From assembly GCA_024235415.1 (NCBI GenBank), contig JACKML010000009.1, positions 1 through 64,000 on the forward strand: a stretch of 64,000 bases of DNA. The letters are read 5' to 3'. The notes under the pieces were generated by a model. It was not told where the DNA came from. It did not search any database and saw only the letters and a list, made by a program, of their open reading frames with translations. Made by a program: the position numbers and the translations under genes. Shown piece by piece: positions 62,266-64,000 of the stretch (positions are counted from its first letter, which is position 1; each line of letters starts with the position of its first letter). The stretch is from Chromatiaceae bacterium (GTDB lineage Bacteria; Pseudomonadota; Gammaproteobacteria; Chromatiales; Chromatiaceae).

Positions 62266-62619
62266 TTACCTGGACCGTCGGTCTTCGAATTCCGGCGCTT
62301 CATCGGCCTTGCCGGAGAGCGTCCCGAAATAGAGGGCGATACGCCTTACCTGGTCATCGGTATAACCGAGCGCCTGGTGGTCCATGATGTTTTCAGGCCG
62401 ATCCTCCGAGCGCATGTCCATCAGATCCTCGTAGAGGTCCTTGTAGCTCTCGTCGGTGAGACCATCGATGTCGCCGACCGAATGGCCATTGGTGCCATGG
62501 CATTGCGCACATTGAGAGGCCAGCAGTCGATTGACCGTGAGGTCTTCGGCCTGCGCCTGCGGTGCCACACTCGCGACGAGCGTGCCCAGGCACAGTGTCC
62601 TGAAGATGTTTGTTTTCAT
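62266..62619 (-). CDS. fccA: Flavocytochrome c sulfide dehydrogenase cytochrome subunit (monoheme)
   Basis: 117 residues from the ATG at 62619 (AAAGGA 7 nt upstream). Signal peptide ending QAQA. One haem c site CAQCHG at residues 37-42 and a Met candidate axial ligand downstream (IMDHQALGY). Allochromatium FccA is diheme; this one is monoheme, as in Chlorobium and some thiobacilli. It accepts electrons from FccB. Confidence 0.9.
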   Translation of the reverse strand: MKTNIFRTLCLGTLVASVAPQAQAEDLTVNRLLASQCAQCHGTNGHSVGDIDGLTDESYKDLYEDLMDMRSEDRPENIMDHQALGYTDDQVRRIALYFGTLSGKADEAPEFEDRRSR

Positions 62620-62721
62620 TCGTTCGTCCTTTGGTCTGGGGGGCAAGGCGACTGACCTGCTACGGATTGGTACCCGACCCCATTTTCAAAAACCCAACCG
62701 CGTGTGCCGACTATAAGCACA

Positions 62722-62735
62722 TTGATTCAGGTTAA
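62722..62735 (-). promoter_or_regulatory. Possible Fnr/Crp-family site upstream of fccAB
   Basis: TTGATTCAGGTTAA: the first half matches the Fnr consensus TTGAT, the second is 3 of 5. It lies about 100 bp before the fccA start. Confidence 0.3.
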
Positions 62736-62877
62736 AACGCACTGTCGCCGGGAACGTGACGCGCCTTGAGCCCAAGTTGTGAGGCCTGTCACATACCCAT
62801 ACTAGTGGCGGGGACTTAACGGTTTCTTAAATAGGTCGCGGCAGATGGGAAGCAACTTCTCGAATTGCAGCCGCCGG

Positions 62878-62908
62878 CAAGGAGGCGCGCATTGCACGCG
62901 CCCCCTTG
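62878..62908 (-). terminator. Possible terminator of ilvD
   Basis: Bulged hairpin with GGCGCG/CGCGCC core and CAAGG/CCTTG base, 62 bp after the ilvD stop. No U-run on the minus strand. Confidence 0.4.
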
Positions 62909-62969
62909 GCATACGCAGCCAGGCGGCTGGGTGATTCAGGCGTTCAGTGCACCGCTCGGCGCTGCCGGA

Positions 62970-64000
62970 CTATCCGTCAAGCTGCGACAGATCACGCACC
63001 GCGCCACGCGCTGCCGAGGTGGTCAACGCCGCATAGGCGCGCAACGCCTGTGACACCTCGCGTTGACGATTGGCTGGCCGCCACGCCCGCTCGCCGCGAG
63101 CCCGCATCGACAGCCGTCGCTCGGTGAGGGCGTCGTCACTGAGCACGACGCGGATCGAACGGTTCGGAATGTCGATCTCGATGGTATCGCCTTCTTCGAC
63201 CAGACCGATGTTGCCACCCTCCGCGGCCTCGGGTGAGCAATGCCCGATCGACAGGCCCGAGGTGCCGCCTGAGAAGCGGCCGTCGGTGATCAGCGCACAG
63301 GCCTTGCCCAGTCCCTTGGATTTCAGGTAGCTGGTCGGGTACAACATCTCCTGCATACCTGGCCCGCCTTTTGGACCCTCGTAGCGGATCAGCACCACGT
63401 CGCCGGCCTTGATCCGGTCTCCCAGGATGGCCTCGACGGCGGCGTCCTGGCTCTCGAAGATGCGCGCCGGGCCGGCAAACTTGAGGATCGACTCGTCGAC
63501 ACCGGCAGTCTTCACAATGCAACCCTGCTCGGCGAGATTGCCGTACAGCACTGCCAGGCCACCATCCTTGGAGTAGGCATGTTGGATATCACGGATGCAA
63601 CCCGCGGCGCGGTCGAGGTCGAGATCCGGCCACTGGCTGTCCTGGCTGAACGCGACCTGCGTCGGTATTCCTCCGGGACCGGCCAGGTAGCGCCTGCCAG
63701 CTTCGGATTCCTGGTTGCGCATGACGTCCCAGGCATCCAGGCCGGCACCCATGCTGGCGCTGTGGACCGTGTGGCAGTCGCGGTGGATCAACCCGCCGCG
63801 ATCGAGCTCGGCGAGGATGCCGATCACGCCACCGGCGCGGTGCACGTCTTCCATGTGGTACTGCTGGGTCGCCGGCGCGACCTTGCACAGGTTCGGCACG
63901 CGACGACTCATGCGATCGATATCGGCCATCGTGAAATTCACCGCGCCCTCGTGCGCCGCGGCCAACAGGTGCAACACCGTATTGGTGGAGCCACCCATCG
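62970..64000 (-). CDS. ilvD: Dihydroxy-acid dehydratase, C-terminal part (5' end cut)
   Basis: At least 342 residues, entering from the right edge. It begins within [18 protein letters not shown] and contains the iron-sulfur ligand region [13 protein letters not shown] and the C-terminal [25 protein letters not shown]. The sequence follows the E. coli-type (about 616 residues) IlvD. It dehydrates dihydroxy acids in valine, isoleucine and pantothenate synthesis and carries an oxygen-labile iron-sulfur cluster. Confidence 0.95.
   Translation of the reverse strand, partial: MGGSTNTVLHLLAAAHEGAVNFTMADIDRMSRRVPNLCKVAPATQQYHMEDVHRAGGVIGILAELDRGGLIHRDCHTVHSASMGAGLDAWDVMRNQESEAGRRYLAGPGGIPTQVAFSQDSQWPDLDLDRAAGCIRDIQHAYSKDGGLAVLYGNLAEQGCIVKTAGVDESILKFAGPARIFESQDAAVEAILGDRIKAGDVVLIRYEGPKGGPGMQEMLYPTSYLKSKGLGKACALITDGRFSGGTSGLSIGHCSPEAAEGGNIGLVEEGDTIEIDIPNRSIRVVLSDDALTERRLSMRARGERAWRPANRQREVSQALRAYAALTTSAARGAVRDLSQLDG

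Larger units (their letters stand above)
62620..62969. other. 350-bp gap between fccA and ilvD
   Basis: Holds the fccA promoter region and the 3' end of ilvD. I see an Fnr-like half-perfect site at 62722 and a hairpin at 62878. No open frame of credible composition is present. Confidence 0.5.

Overview
The window reads as ordinary chromosome of a high-GC gammaproteobacterium that oxidises reduced sulfur, probably in or near the Chromatiales / Sedimenticola-type sulfur oxidisers. This is an inference. It rests on two adjacent sulfur-globule-type envelope proteins (42994-44483), a flavocytochrome c sulfide dehydrogenase pair fccA-fccB (60987-62619), and gammaproteobacterial housekeeping genes: aceEF-lpdA, rnt, hemH, grxD, mlaA and a DauA-type SulP carrier. 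I found no rRNA, tRNA, insertion sequence, phage or CRISPR array. The window cuts an SDR gene at the left edge and ilvD at the right edge.

Layout. 1-3480: a tightly overlapping minus-strand operon of thermostable-hemolysin-like protein, acyl-activating enzyme, heme-oxygenase-like diiron oxidase (HDO) and SDR; it looks like a small uncharacterised lipid-type biosynthetic pathway. 3597-7685: SulP transporter, NUDIX hydrolase, and a secreted CAP-domain protein with five two-cysteine modules. 7860-11642: exopolyphosphatase, a SlyD/FKBP-like + methyltransferase fusion, and an unknown partner overlapping it. 11699-17450: Met-rich exported repeat protein, two isoprenylcysteine-methyltransferase-like membrane proteins, CBS protein + SLC13/ArsB-type permease, ferrochelatase, DUF971. 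17601-21251: a 1.2 kDa-scale (about 1216-residue) periplasmic-sensor PAS-GGDEF-EAL protein. 21245-30271, all minus: Tat-linked GMC oxidoreductase pair, P-loop-less AAA protein, beta-CASP nuclease-like MBL protein, LOG-like protein, CinA-like domain protein, DUF523-DUF1722, MBL hydrolase, argG. 30430-34676: MacA/MacB-like efflux with two separate permeases. 34692-42902: esterase, carbonic anhydrase, pyruvate dehydrogenase complex (aceE-aceF-lpdA), YqaA-like membrane protein. 42994-46420: sulfur globule proteins, mlaA, TraB/GumN protein.

46438-52100: rnt, then a two-gene TIR + SLATT(DUF4231) unit isolated from its neighbours by a terminator, grxD, an NAGGN-type asparagine-synthetase-like amidotransferase without its usual partner, and an orphan hydantoinase B. 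52384-56657: sodB, a PEP-CTERM protein behind a near-consensus sigma-54 promoter, and a class III aminotransferase coupled to a C45 acyltransferase/hydrolase. 57029-60935: argD-argF, orphan FbpC-like ATPase, SH3-domain membrane protein, preceded by a compact promoter/two-hairpin/U-run element. 60987-64000: fccB, fccA, ilvD.

The best candidates for undescribed systems are the TIR-SLATT pair (predicted nucleotide-signal immunity), the hemolysin/AMP-ligase/HDO/SDR operon, and the sulfur globule pair, in which one protein carries a long Gln/Ala coiled-coil and Met-Pro repeat extension. Sulfide oxidation by FccAB to sulfur stored in SGP-lined globules is the physiological thread linking several genes.
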